A DNA stretch of 64,000 nt from Cognaticolwellia beringensis (GCF_002076895.1 NZ_CP020465.1:4597275-4661274); one strand, 5' to 3'; numbered from the stretch's first letter, positions 1 through 8,571 are shown. Made by a program: numbers and translations. Notes: a model not told the origin generated them from the letters alone.

Positions 1-99
1 CCAAATGGTTATGACATCTCGAGTAATTGCCTATTATATTATATTGAAGCAGACGAAAATAATTCAGCGTTTTATTCACAAACCACCAATGGCTGCTAG
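1..99 (+). CDS. C-terminal end of an unidentified protein, cut by the window edge
   Basis: An open frame runs from base 1 to a TAG at 97-99 and encodes 32 residues ending in QTTNGC. The composition (acidic and aromatic residues, no low-complexity bias) is protein-like. A perfect 15-bp hairpin follows at 151-190, as expected downstream of a gene end. The family cannot be named from so short a piece. It could also be chance, since 32 open codons are not significant alone. Confidence 0.35.
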   Translation, partial: PNGYDISSNCLLYYIEADENNSAFYSQTTNGC

Positions 100-150
100 G
101 CTTTCATATTGCCTTTAGTGACTACAGTCTTTAAAGTCAAAATTTAAAAT

Positions 151-190
151 AAAACGAATAAAAACGTAAGGTATGGTTTTTATTCGTTTT
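151..190 (+). terminator. Strong hairpin, probable Rho-independent terminator
   Basis: Positions 151-165 and 176-190 form a perfect 15-bp inverted repeat with a 10-nt loop. The right arm ends in a T run and the left arm begins with an A run, so it could terminate transcription in either direction. It lies between the partial plus-strand gene at the left edge and the minus-strand gene ending at 477. Confidence 0.7.
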
Positions 191-476
191 CTGCTTAGCT
201 TGCCATGATAAGCCCATGATAAATAAATCATAAATCACTTCTAACCTAGCTCCCGCTTAATTCCCGCTTAGTTCAGCTAAACTTAACGCCAATTTCGGTT
301 GAGTTGACGATACTGAAACTGTTCACGCCTTTAATCTAGAAACAAAAATCATCCTATATGGCTACATTCAATTGGGCGAAAAAGTTAACTTAATTCATTC
401 AAAACGCTGATACATACCCAAATAAAAAGTTGCGACTTTTTTATAAATTGGGCACTAAAACCTGAATGTTTTTTGT
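191..476. other. Gene-free stretch
   Basis: No open frame, RNA gene or repeat was recognised. It is AT-rich spacer between the terminator hairpin and the 3' end of the GyrI-like gene. Confidence 0.5.
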
Positions 477-971
477 TTACTCGTCAATTTTATGGATAGG
501 TAAATAAATATCCATAATTGAGTCTGCCTCAGTTACCTCTGGATAAAAAGACACTCGCTCTAGAAAGAGCGGAAAATCTCTTAGTGCCAAGCTCGATTCG
601 CTTAACCACTGATGATATAAAAAGTTGATCACAGCCGCTAACTTTTCATCACCGCCAATAAGCCGTACCTTTGCACATTGTCCCGCAGGGATTACTTTAC
701 TAATAACACCCTGCTTATTTTCTTCAACCGCCTTTTTTATCGTACAAGCTAAATCAAAACGAAAATTTGCGTTAGCAGTAACGCCCGGATCATCATAAAT
801 AATATTGAACGTTTTACTTTTAGTTGGCGACAAGCCGTTTTCTTTTCGCCAACTGATAAATTGCGCAATACTATTACCTAACAAACTTGGCGCAGCTCTG
901 TGCTCATAAACCGCAACAGCTGTTTCAGGAAAGCTGACTAATTCAACTTCAAAGTTGTCTGCTTTATTCAT
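477..971 (-). CDS. GyrI-like small-molecule-binding domain protein
   Basis: A 164-residue cytosolic protein that reads as a stand-alone GyrI-like/AraC effector-binding domain. It opens with a FPETAVAVYEHRA-type first strand, has a central IIYDDPG segment, and ends with a strand reading ISKVIPAGQCAKVRLIGGDE followed by a W/F-rich helix and the MDIYLPI closing strand. Proteins of this fold bind small or hydrophobic molecules; SbmC/GyrI members protect gyrase from toxins. No DNA-binding domain is attached, so it is probably not a transcription factor itself. It is followed on the same strand, after 69 bp, by the upstream SUKH-like gene's 3' end, so the two may be co-transcribed. The precise ligand is unknown. 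Confidence 0.65.
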   Translation of the reverse strand: MNKADNFEVELVSFPETAVAVYEHRAAPSLLGNSIAQFISWRKENGLSPTKSKTFNIIYDDPGVTANANFRFDLACTIKKAVEENKQGVISKVIPAGQCAKVRLIGGDEKLAAVINFLYHQWLSESSLALRDFPLFLERVSFYPEVTEADSIMDIYLPIHKIDE

Positions 972-1040
972 TTATTTGTGCCTTAGGGTTAATAATGTAA
1001 TGACTAAGCGCTAGCTATAATACCTATTGTTTATACGATG

Positions 1041-1565
1041 CTAATCTTCAGTCAGCCAATCTTGATAACATTGCATAAATAACTGCCAAAAGTGCTGACA
1101 GTTAGAAATTTCAAACAATTGCTGTTCCAATATTTTTAAAGCACCTTCATCTGTGACACTACTTGAGTCTGGAAAAAACTGCGCCTGGGTTTGTTGACCA
1201 TGGCTGAACAACAAATTAATACATGCAACATAACCGGCTAAACTGCTGGCTACTTGTTCTATTTCCCAGCCCTTATCTCCTAAGAAACCGGTGTAAACAG
1301 GTAAGCTAAGCTGATTAGTATCAACAAAATATGGATCACCCAATTCTGTATCACGGGCAAAAACTTGCCATGAAGTTTGCCAACTTCCTTGCTCTGTAGC
1401 TGAGCCCTCATTAGCACTTACTTGACCTAACTCACTCATACCAAAACCCAGTTGTGCTTTGTCAAGCTCTGCGACAGATGCCACGTTTTTAAAACCCTGT
1501 GGACCAAAAAACACTTCATGATTATCTAAAGTATTTAAAATATTAATTAGTTTATTGTCTGTCAT
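1041..1565 (-). CDS. SUKH/SMI1-KNR4-like protein
   Basis: A 174-residue soluble protein without signal peptide. Residues about 60-125 (WQVFARDTELGDPYFVDT, then LPVYTGFLGDKGWE and VASSLAGYVACI) match the usual SUKH core, in which a strand naming a device such as GDPYFVD is followed by a conserved G-W pair and an S-aliphatic helix. SUKH proteins are often immunity proteins against polymorphic toxins, but many single copies are housekeeping proteins of unknown role. No toxin gene lies nearby, so immunity is not supported by context here. The assignment is by motif only. Confidence 0.5.
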   Translation of the reverse strand: MTDNKLINILNTLDNHEVFFGPQGFKNVASVAELDKAQLGFGMSELGQVSANEGSATEQGSWQTSWQVFARDTELGDPYFVDTNQLSLPVYTGFLGDKGWEIEQVASSLAGYVACINLLFSHGQQTQAQFFPDSSSVTDEGALKILEQQLFEISNCQHFWQLFMQCYQDWLTED

Positions 1566-1866
1566 ATCTACCTGGTGAATATATAAAATAATAAAAACAA
1601 ATACACCTTTATGACTTTATTAAGGTCACAGTGCACTTCAAAACAAGATTATGCCACAACCTTGAACATTATAAAAAGTTGGCTGAATTTGAGATTTATA
1701 AATGAAGAATAATTGAATCATCAAAAACCGGAAATTAATCGGTCAATAATGATATCAAAACGGTGATTATCGAAAACTTTATTAGGGACTTACTCAATAG
1801 CCTACAGGTATTTATTTATCACATTGACTCAGCATTTTAATTAGCAGCAATATCGAAACAAAAAAA

Positions 1867-1884
1867 TGCCCTCTTTCAAGGGCA
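1867..1884 (-). terminator. Terminator of metY
   Basis: TGCCCT at 1867-1872 pairs with AGGGCA at 1879-1884 around a 6-nt loop. In the minus-strand direction it is followed by a run of T (plus-strand A run at 1859-1866). It lies 13 bases past the metY stop codon. Confidence 0.8.
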
Positions 1885-1896
1885 GATACAGTGGAC

Positions 1897-3168
1897 TTAA
1901 GCTTTTTCTAACGCTTGGGTAACATCAGCAATAATATCGTCGATGTGCTCAATACCAACCGAAATTCTGATCAAATCTGCACTAACACCTGCAGAAGCTA
2001 ATTCTTGTTCATTCAACTGCCTATGTGTGGTTGACGCAGGATGACATGCAAGTGATTTTGCATCGCCAATGTTTACCAGTCGTAGGATCATTTCAAGCGC
2101 ATCAATAAAACGCGCACAAGCTTCAATGCCACCTTCGACGCCAAAACTTAAAATGCCGGAGGCTTTGCCATTGGTAATCTTTTTACAAGCATCAAAATAA
2201 GGACTATCAGGTAAAGCCGCATAATTTACCCATTTAACTTTTTTGTGTTGTTGAAGAAATGCGGCAAGCTTTTCAGCATTCTCACAATGACGGTCCATCC
2301 GTAAACCGAGAGTTTCAAGACCTTGTAATATTTGAAAAGCATTCATAGGAGATAGTGCCGCGCCAGTATTTCTTAACGGTACAACACGACAACGGCCAAT
2401 ATAAGCAGCTGGTCCCATGGCTTCAGTGTAAACAACATTATGATAAGAAGGATCAGGTTCATTCATTACAGGGAAACGAGCTTTATTTGCCACCCAGTCA
2501 AACTTTCCTGAATCGACAATCACGCCACCAATCGATGTGCCATGACCGGCAATGTACTTAGTCAGAGAATGTACAACAATATCTGCACCCAACTCAAACG
2601 GTCGACATAAGTAAGGAGTTGCAACGGTGTTATCAACAATTAACGGCACACCATGTTTGTGTGCTATTTGGGCTAATCGAGCAATATCAACAATATTGCC
2701 TGCAGGATTGCCGATAGATTCACAAAATACAGCTTTAGTTTTGTCGTCAATCGCATTGTCGAATGCTTCAAAGTCATCATGTGAAATCATTCGAGCTTCA
2801 ACACCTTGCCTTGGTAGAGAATGCGCAAAAAAGTTATAAGTACCACCATACAACTCGCTAGTGCTGACGATATTATCCCCAACCTCACAAAGACATTGAA
2901 TAGCATAAGTAATAGCAGCCATTCCAGAGGCAACACAGAGCGCGCCAATTCCCCCCTCCATCGCAGCAATACGTTTTTCCAGCACATCGGTAGTCGGATT
3001 CATAATGCGGGTATAAATATTACCAGGCACTTTAAGGTCAAATAAATCAGCCCCGTGCTGGGTATTATCAAAAGTATAAGAGGTGGTTTGATAAATCGGA
3101 ACAGCGGCAGCTTTAGTGGTTTCTTCCGACTTGTAACCTTCATGTAAGGCAATTGACTCTAGTTTCAT
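1897..3168 (-). CDS. metY: O-acetylhomoserine sulfhydrylase (MetY)
   Basis: A 423-residue PLP enzyme of the Cys/Met metabolism family, full length for MetY (about 425-430 residues). It makes homocysteine from O-acetylhomoserine and sulfide in the cytosol. The Schiff-base lysine is K204 in the segment VVHSLTKYIAGHG; the N-terminal QTTSYTFDNTQHGADLF and NPTTDVLEKRIAAMEGG segments and the PLP-phosphate-binding SGMAA loop (about 81-85) are typical. The family-specific GHPASTTH-like element is present near the C-terminus as ACHPASTTHRQL. CGS/CBL/CGL relatives are shorter and lack the insertion with PSYHNVVYTEAMG seen here at about 241-253. The gene is monocistronic with its own terminator. An AT-rich perfect inverted repeat lies about 95 bp upstream. 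Confidence 0.93.
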   Translation of the reverse strand: MKLESIALHEGYKSEETTKAAAVPIYQTTSYTFDNTQHGADLFDLKVPGNIYTRIMNPTTDVLEKRIAAMEGGIGALCVASGMAAITYAIQCLCEVGDNIVSTSELYGGTYNFFAHSLPRQGVEARMISHDDFEAFDNAIDDKTKAVFCESIGNPAGNIVDIARLAQIAHKHGVPLIVDNTVATPYLCRPFELGADIVVHSLTKYIAGHGTSIGGVIVDSGKFDWVANKARFPVMNEPDPSYHNVVYTEAMGPAAYIGRCRVVPLRNTGAALSPMNAFQILQGLETLGLRMDRHCENAEKLAAFLQQHKKVKWVNYAALPDSPYFDACKKITNGKASGILSFGVEGGIEACARFIDALEMILRLVNIGDAKSLACHPASTTHRQLNEQELASAGVSADLIRISVGIEHIDDIIADVTQALEKA

Positions 3169-3260
3169 GCTCGTTCTCTCCTTCGTGACGATATGTAAAT
3201 TGAAAATGAAGTAATGTATCTTCGAAAATATACAATCAATTAATGACTTTCAATAACTTA

Positions 3261-3288
3261 ATATATAGCTTCGTATTTAGCTATATAT
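3261..3288. promoter_or_regulatory. Inverted repeat upstream of metY, possible operator
   Basis: ATATATAGCT at 3261-3270 is repeated in perfect inversion at 3279-3288 with an 8-nt spacer, 93 bp upstream of the metY start. A symmetric site in this position fits a repressor or activator site for methionine control. The sequence does not match the MetJ box (AGACGTCT), so the regulator is unknown. Confidence 0.35.
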
Positions 3289-3451
3289 GTTATTAGTTTT
3301 TCGATAATTAAACTAAAGTATAATGAGGAAAAAACGAGCAACAATCACGACGGATATCACGAAATCGGGGATAAAAAGATGTGATTTCAATCAATAAACC
3401 ACTTAAATCAATTAGATTTACAGGCCATTATATTTAGCTGATATTTGTTGT

Positions 3452-3694
3452 TTAGTACGTATCATCTTCGCTATAAACATTAACGATTAGCTCGCCATCA
3501 GCATTTTCAGAAACCACGAAATTTATAGGCTTACAACAGACTTGGCAATCTTCAATATACTGTTGCTCTATATCAGATGAATCAATAAGAACGTTAATCG
3601 TCTCAGAACAATAAGGACATTCTATTAGCTTTTCTGTTAATTGGTTCAATTTAAAAGGCCTCCCATACTTATTCCTGTTATGCGCCTGCGTCAC
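3452..3694 (-). CDS. CPXCG-motif cysteine-rich small protein
   Basis: An 80-residue protein with the family layout LTEKLIECPYC, then IDSSDIEQQYIEDCQVCCKPINF: two Cys pairs (C27/C30 in CPYC, and the CQVCC group near residue 50) likely to bind one zinc ion. Members usually start close to the LTEK segment, so the first 15 residues (up to about KLNQ) may be untranslated or poorly conserved. It is a common single-copy gene of gammaproteobacteria with no known biochemical function. It lies just upstream, in map terms, of the duplicated repeat unit that flanks the RAYT gene. Confidence 0.75.
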   Translation of the reverse strand: MTQAHNRNKYGRPFKLNQLTEKLIECPYCSETINVLIDSSDIEQQYIEDCQVCCKPINFVVSENADGELIVNVYSEDDTY

Positions 3695-3720
3695 ATCGCT
3701 AAATAAAGTTGTTTAAGAAA

Positions 3721-3942
3721 ACAACGCGGACATCCATCCTAACTGAATCAACTACTTAATAAAACAACTTGGACACCCATTAATAATTCAGGTCAAGAAG
3801 TAACATAAATATCAGTATTATTTAACCAACATGTATAGCGTGGCTAAATGTAGATTTAAGAAAATGCTTCAACTATTAAATTAGGCGTCAATTTAGGGCG
3901 ATTTACTAATATTTTGACATACAAATGAGGCTCAACTTTTGA
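3721..3942. repeat. 225-bp tandem duplication, copy 1 (RAYT-associated repeat)
   Basis: This 222-bp segment recurs at 3946-4167 with a constant offset of 225. I see only two differences (3726 g/t and the atgt/atga change near 3834). Read on the minus strand, it contains two related words, TGGGTGTCCAAGTTGTTTT and GGATGGATGTCCGAGTTG, about 20 bp apart. It lies 3' of the RAYT transposase gene, as expected for REP-type repeats that these transposases mobilise. Confidence 0.9.
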
Positions 3943-3945
3943 GAA

Positions 3946-4167
3946 ACAACTCGGACATCCATCCTAACTGAATCAACTACTTAATAAAACAACTTGGACA
4001 CCCATTAATAATTCAGGTCAAGAAGTAACATAAATATCAGTATTATTTAACCAACATGAATAGCGTGGCTAAATGTAGATTTAAGAAAATGCTTCAACTA
4101 TTAAATTAGGCGTCAATTTAGGGCGATTTACTAATATTTTGACATACAAATGAGGCTCAACTTTTGA
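3946..4167. repeat. 225-bp tandem duplication, copy 2 (RAYT-associated repeat)
   Basis: Second copy of the unit at 3721-3942, ending 45 bp from the RAYT stop codon. The near identity of the copies indicates a recent duplication or active homogenisation. The right junction is the word CTCAACTTTTGA, present at the end of both copies. Confidence 0.9.
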
Positions 4168-4212
4168 CGATTGAGGTGATTGTAGTTATCAACTTTCGTT
4201 AAACTGAATTAT

Positions 4213-5187
4213 TTAAGCTAACAACTTTTCACAGCACTTGAGGTTTTGTCTTCGTTTAGCTTCATGGTGCTGATAATAAGCGGTCAAGGCAGCTGTATGA
4301 CCTACTGCACCATGAAATAGCTTTCTAAAGTCTTTCGTTAACGTTAACCAATTCTCTGAGCCGATGTTTAAACGCTGCAGAAGCTCGGGATGTTTGTGGG
4401 TTATATATCCGGGTTTATCCTCTCGCATACTGCGCCCTGTCAAATCGACTAATTCGAGGTAGTCTATTAACACAAACGGTAAACCTTTCGGCATGTGGTT
4501 TTTGGGATTACCGACAAAAGGCAATAGATATGTCGGCTGTTTACCCATTTTAGCTTGAATAACGCGCGTTTTTACACTGGTGTAGGCTGAGCTTTCAGGC
4601 GTATTGGCAACGCCTGCTCTAACAGGGTTTAAATCAACATAAGCCATACAAGCCGCAAGTGCTGATTCATCAAGTAAGGCTTGTGATTTAAAACGCCCTT
4701 CCCAAAATCGTCCGGTACAGTTATCTTCTTGATTGGCTTTTCTAGCGACACTCTCGTTGAGTAAACGCATAAACCAACTAATGTCCATTAACCGACTGCG
4801 ATAACATTCAACAGTATCGTTTAACGTTGGCTGTAAATAGTCAGCAATGGACTCCCCTCGGCAATATTGTTGTGTTAACAACGTACCTTTAAAAATTTGG
4901 TGCCAACGCTTTAATACTTCCTCACTTGACCACGCCTTAGCGCTGGCCTCATCAATAAATAGCACTAGGTGAGTATGATTACTCATAATGGCATACGCAC
5001 AAATATCAATGGCAAATACCTGGCTTAATGTAATTAGTTTATCTTCAACCCAACTACGGCGGTGTTCAAAACTTTTGCCGGTGAGTTTATCTTCACCACA
5101 AAGGTAGGCGCGGCGAACACAGCGTGAAATACAGTGATAATAAGGTGTATCAACTAAACTAATAAGTTGTTTTCTGGCGGTAGTCAT
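4213..5187 (-). CDS. REP-associated tyrosine transposase (RAYT, IS200/IS605 TnpA-like Y1)
   Basis: A 324-residue single-strand DNA endonuclease-like protein. It has the HUH motif HTH in AIMSNHTHLVLFID (about residues 66-80), preceded by the typical YYHCISRCVRRAYLCG opening. The catalytic-tyrosine helix is followed by YVDLNPVRAGV (about 185-195), a hallmark of RAYTs. It belongs to the longer (about 320-residue) subgroup with an extra C-terminal domain (about 220-324). No terminal repeats or partner TnpB were seen, so it is a domesticated or REP-acting transposase rather than a complete insertion sequence. Repeat units with a shared GRTGTCC word flank it on one side (3721-4167) and occur 1.7 kb away on the other (6897-7145). 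Confidence 0.88.
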   Translation of the reverse strand: MTTARKQLISLVDTPYYHCISRCVRRAYLCGEDKLTGKSFEHRRSWVEDKLITLSQVFAIDICAYAIMSNHTHLVLFIDEASAKAWSSEEVLKRWHQIFKGTLLTQQYCRGESIADYLQPTLNDTVECYRSRLMDISWFMRLLNESVARKANQEDNCTGRFWEGRFKSQALLDESALAACMAYVDLNPVRAGVANTPESSAYTSVKTRVIQAKMGKQPTYLLPFVGNPKNHMPKGLPFVLIDYLELVDLTGRSMREDKPGYITHKHPELLQRLNIGSENWLTLTKDFRKLFHGAVGHTAALTAYYQHHEAKRRQNLKCCEKLLA

Positions 5188-5390
5188 TAAGAAAATCCTT
5201 TTACTTTGACTGGTCGATAAATCCTAGTTGAGATATTGATACTTTTCAATTAACTTGTCATAAGTACCCAATTAATGAAACATTATAAGAGCATATCAAT
5301 TTCGTCTAACTCATAGCACAAGCGTTCTTTATTAAGTTAGGACTATGCGTTAAAGTGCCGCGCTAAATCACAGCTCCTAAAGAAGGTACT

Positions 5391-6779
5391 ATGTCGTTCG
5401 CTGTATTATTGATGCTAGCCTTATTTGCTGGCTTACTTTTCTCTATCTATCTTTTTTCAAAAAAAAGTAAAACCTTATCACGCACTGTACTATTTGGCCT
5501 TATAGTCGGTAGTGTATTCGGTTTAGCATTACAGTTTTTATTTTCAGAACAACCACAAGCCACCCAAGACGTTTTAAACTGGGTTTCCATAGTTGGTAAA
5601 GGCTACGTTGGGCTGTTGAAAATGGTTATTATGCCCTTAGTACTGGTGTTTATGATTGCTGCGGTAGTCAAACTTGAAGACCAAGGTTCCTTGGGGAAGA
5701 TTTCATTTGTCAGTATTTCTATTTTGCTATTCACCACTGCCATATCAGCACTGGTTGGTATCGCTGTAACTTATGGTTTTGATTTAAACATAAATAGCCT
5801 AGTGGCCGGTACGCGCGAAACAGCAGAAATGACCACCATACAAAACAAAGCTGCTACTGTTGCCGATTGGACAGTACCACAAATGTTGTTAAGTTTTATT
5901 CCGGAAAATCCATTTGCCGACTTAAGTAATGCACGCTCAACCTCAATTATTGCGGTGGTTATTTTTGGTGTATTAGTAGGAATAGCTGCACGAAAAGTTA
6001 TGCTTGAGCGCAGCGAACTTGCGACCCCTATTCGTACGGGTGTAAATGCCTTACAAGCCACCGTTATGAATTTAGTCAAAATGGTAATCGCCCTAACTCC
6101 TTATGGTGTAGCTGGACTAATGGCTAATGTGGTCGCAAATTCAAGTGGTAACGATATCCTTAACTTACTCTCGTTTATTGTGGCCTCTTACGTTGCTATC
6201 TTAATAATGTTTATTGTGCACGGCTTATTACTGAGCTTAGTTGGGGTTAATCCAAAAGAATACTTTACCAAAATTTGGCCGGTTATGACCTTCGCATTTA
6301 CTTCACGCAGCTCAGCCGCCTCAATCCCAATGAATATTGACGTACAAGTTAATCAACTTAAAGTAGCGCCAGCCATAGCTAATTTATCAGCATCTTTTGG
6401 TGCCACTATCGGTCAGAATGGCTGTGCCGGAATTTATCCCGCCATGCTTGCGATGATGGTTGCTCCTAGCGTTGGAATTGATCCAATGACAATCGAGTTC
6501 ATAATACCTTTGGTGGGTATTATTGTGATCAGCTCCTTCGGTATTGCAGGGGTGGGTGGCGGTGCTACTTTTGCCGCATTAGTCGTGTTACCTACGATGG
6601 GATTGCCTATAGAGATAGTCGCTCTGCTAATTTCAATAGAGCCTTTAATTGATATGGCACGCACTACATTAAATGTCTCAGGTGCAATGGTCTCAGGTGT
6701 TATTACGAGTAAAATAATGAAAGTCCCCCTAGCTGCCACACCAGCTTTAAATGATATAAAGTTAACTAGTAATAACTAA
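5391..6779 (+). CDS. tcyP: L-cystine transporter, TcyP type
   Basis: A 462-residue inner-membrane symporter of the dicarboxylate/amino acid:cation (DAACS) family. The length and details match L-cystine uptake protein TcyP rather than GltP/DctA: it has the N-terminal KKSKTLSRTVLFGLIVG segment, YVGLLKMVIMPLVLVFM, the serine-rich re-entrant loop AFTSRSSAASIPMN (about 302-315), and the substrate-site segments SFGATIGQNGCAG and SFGIAGVGGGATFAAL. About eight membrane segments with two re-entrant loops are expected. It imports cystine, fitting the other sulphur genes in the window. It diverges from the RAYT gene across 203 bp and is followed by a 13-bp hairpin. Confidence 0.88.
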   Translation: MSFAVLLMLALFAGLLFSIYLFSKKSKTLSRTVLFGLIVGSVFGLALQFLFSEQPQATQDVLNWVSIVGKGYVGLLKMVIMPLVLVFMIAAVVKLEDQGSLGKISFVSISILLFTTAISALVGIAVTYGFDLNINSLVAGTRETAEMTTIQNKAATVADWTVPQMLLSFIPENPFADLSNARSTSIIAVVIFGVLVGIAARKVMLERSELATPIRTGVNALQATVMNLVKMVIALTPYGVAGLMANVVANSSGNDILNLLSFIVASYVAILIMFIVHGLLLSLVGVNPKEYFTKIWPVMTFAFTSRSSAASIPMNIDVQVNQLKVAPAIANLSASFGATIGQNGCAGIYPAMLAMMVAPSVGIDPMTIEFIIPLVGIIVISSFGIAGVGGGATFAALVVLPTMGLPIEIVALLISIEPLIDMARTTLNVSGAMVSGVITSKIMKVPLAATPALNDIKLTSNN

Positions 6780-6834
6780 AATTTCTGACAATGGCAGTCC
6801 AAGTTAATTTTGAGTCTGCTTTCTTTATAAATTG

Positions 6835-6868
6835 TGGAGAATTAGCCATTTTGTAGGCTAATTCTCCA
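6835..6868 (+). terminator. Hairpin after tcyP
   Basis: A 13-bp perfect stem (TGGAGAATTAGCC with its complement) around an 8-nt loop, 56 bp past the tcyP stop. The following T tract is interrupted, so termination strength is uncertain. Confidence 0.6.
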
Positions 6869-6896
6869 TTCTTCAAGAAAAACCATACACTCACAT

Positions 6897-7145
6897 ATGG
6901 ATGTCCTCGTTATTCGAGTTATTCTCCAAGTCACCTAGTTATTTCTTTAGATGGATGTCCTAGTTATTTCTTTTTGGATGGGTGTCCTAATTATTCTAAG
7001 TTATTTCTTTAGATGTATGTCCTCGTTATTTTCTCTAGTTATTTTGGATGAGTGTCCTAGTTATTCTGCTAGTTATTCTCTTAGATGGATGTCCTCATTA
7101 TTTTTTTAGATGGATGTCCTCATTATTTTTCCTCATTATTTTTCC
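6897..7145 (+). repeat. Degenerate tandem array of ATGGATGTCC-type units
   Basis: Seven copies of an ATG(G/T/A)(A/G)TGTCCT word start at 6897, 6951, 6978, 7013, 7048, 7085 and 7110, each followed by (A/C)(G/A)TTATT and a T-rich linker, often ending TTTAG. Extra TAGTTATT or CATTATT half-units fill the gaps. Spacing is irregular (25-54 bp), so it is not a simple microsatellite. The word matches the two words inside the 225-bp RAYT repeats (minus strand there). The array occupies the whole interval between the tcyP hairpin and the msrA promoter region. Confidence 0.8.
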
Positions 7146-7281
7146 AAAAAATCCAAAATAAAAATCTTATACCTATTTTTAAATAAAACACTCAAAAAAT
7201 TGAAATATCATTCTCTTATAGCGGGTCTATTGGGTATGTCTACATAACTTTTATACATGCCTCATTAGAAGCGAGACTCTT

Positions 7282-7887
7282 ATGAAAAAAATATTATCCT
7301 TAGTTTTAACATCCTCAGTACTTTTTTATGCATCGCTCAGCTCTGCAGCAGAAACTGAAAAAGCCATTTTAGCTGGTGGTTGTTTTTGGTGCATGGAATC
7401 TGACTTTGAAAAACTCCCTGGCGTTACCGCTGTTGTATCAGGTTTTACTGGTGGAAATATTAAAAACCCGACCTATAACGGTAATCATACCGGCCATTAT
7501 GAAGCCGTCGAAATAACTTACGATCCGAAAGTAGTAAGCTACCAAGGCATACTCGATCATTACTGGGTGAACATTGATCCTTTTGATGCCAAAGGCCAAT
7601 TTTGTGATAAAGGCCCAAGCTACCTAAGTGCCATATTTGTTGCTAGCGATCAAGAACGTAAATTGGCTGAAAAAACAAAAGCTGCTGTAATAACAGAGTT
7701 TCCCAATCAAACAGTTGTTACGCCTATATTAAACGCGAGTACGTTTTATCCTATAAAAGGTGATGAAAGCTACCATCAAGATTATTATAAAAACAATCCA
7801 ATACGTTACAATACCTATCGTTGGCGCTGTGGCCGAGATAGCCGTTTAGAAGATATTTGGGGGGAAAGAGCAACGCATTCAAAGTAA
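7282..7887 (+). CDS. msrA: Peptide-methionine (S)-S-oxide reductase, exported form
   Basis: A 201-residue MsrA that reduces methionine-S-sulfoxide in oxidised proteins. Residues 1-23 form a Sec signal peptide (KK, hydrophobic core, SSA-A site), so it acts in the periplasm. The catalytic Cys is C34 in AGGCFWCME; the fold is confirmed by VVSGFTGG, GHYEAVEITYDP and the FYPIKGDESYHQDY segment. Length is close to classical MsrA once the signal is removed. It has no MsrB partner here. It is the last recognisable non-integron gene before the distal end of the cassette array. Confidence 0.93.
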   Translation: MKKILSLVLTSSVLFYASLSSAAETEKAILAGGCFWCMESDFEKLPGVTAVVSGFTGGNIKNPTYNGNHTGHYEAVEITYDPKVVSYQGILDHYWVNIDPFDAKGQFCDKGPSYLSAIFVASDQERKLAEKTKAAVITEFPNQTVVTPILNASTFYPIKGDESYHQDYYKNNPIRYNTYRWRCGRDSRLEDIWGERATHSK

Positions 7888-7995
7888 TGAATTGCAAAGA
7901 GTTAACAATGGATGATTGATGTAAAGATTCTGATAAAAAATTAACAGCGAATGATGAATGCCTTAGCAAAGATTCCTGTGAGTGCGTAATTATGC

Positions 7996-8238
7996 TTACC
8001 TACCATCAGAATCTTGATGGTTATTAGGTAAATCATTGCAAACAACACAATTAATATTTTTGCGATAATTGTAGAAACGTCTAATAGCAAAAATAGTGAT
8101 TGATACCAATGCCCACAAGATACCGAATTCAATAGAGTATTCTAAACTTCTGCCTTTTAAGTATTGAACACTTGATAGCAGAAAAAAAATAATGGGTAAA
8201 GCTATTACGTATTGAATAATCCATTTTTTTATTGGCAT
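7996..8238 (-). CDS. Small membrane protein, distal integron cassette
   Basis: An 80-residue protein with two hydrophobic segments (about 8-24 and 38-53) and a polar Cys-containing tail. No family was recognised. It lies to the left of a degenerate attC (8274-8367) and shares the minus orientation of the array. No attC could be seen past its 3' end, so this is probably the last surviving cassette before the msrA chromosome flank. Confidence 0.55.
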   Translation of the reverse strand: MPIKKWIIQYVIALPIIFFLLSSVQYLKGRSLEYSIEFGILWALVSITIFAIRRFYNYRKNINCVVCNDLPNNHQDSDGR

Positions 8239-8273
8239 AAATTTCCATTAACTATCTGAACTTAAAGTAAATA

Positions 8274-8367
8274 TTACGCCTATTCAAGGCTGATAATTGT
8301 TAGCTAAAATATGTAGAAAAACTAAACTGAGTAAATTGTTAGCAGCCCAGCTTTAAATTCTTATATG
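8274..8367 (-). repeat. Degenerate attC site
   Basis: It aligns with the other sites: TTACGCC instead of TAACGCC, then ...AAGGCTGATAATTGTTAGCTAAAAT and a terminal CTTATATG instead of CTTGTTAG. Both core boxes are mutated, suggesting long residence at the distal end without selection for recombination. Confidence 0.6.
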
Positions 8368-8370
8368 TTC

Positions 8371-8556
8371 TTAGTTCATTGATTCTATTAGGATGGTATA
8401 AGACGTAATACCGATAATAAAATGCGAATTTGCGGCTACAGAAACTACATGCCAACCATCATTTTCTATTTCCCTAATTTGAGTATTGAGTAAATCTAAA
8501 TCAGGCTCTCCTGACCAAAAATTCTTCTTTTTACTAAAATTTACAACCTTTCTCAT
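8371..8556 (-). CDS. DUF4177-like small protein, integron cassette
   Basis: A 61-residue protein with the compact family pattern RKVVNFSKKKNFWSGEPDL, then IREIENDGWHVVSVAA and a closing ITSYTILIE strand, typical of DUF4177-like proteins of unknown function. The IS66 element is inserted 16 bp upstream of its start codon, separating it from its own upstream attC and from the array promoter. Confidence 0.6.
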   Translation of the reverse strand: MRKVVNFSKKKNFWSGEPDLDLLNTQIREIENDGWHVVSVAANSHFIIGITSYTILIESMN

Positions 8557-8571
8557 TTGACGCTCCAGTGT

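Noticed and set aside
2355..3045. Small plus-strand frames opposite metY
   Set aside because: They are antisense to a conserved PLP enzyme and have no protein-like features.
3169..3451. SAM riboswitch upstream of metY
   Set aside because: No conserved SAM-I/II/IV core or plausible expression platform could be drawn; only an AT-rich palindrome is visible.
7888..7995. A final attC left of the last cassette
   Set aside because: Neither core box nor inner arms could be recognised, so the site is not called.
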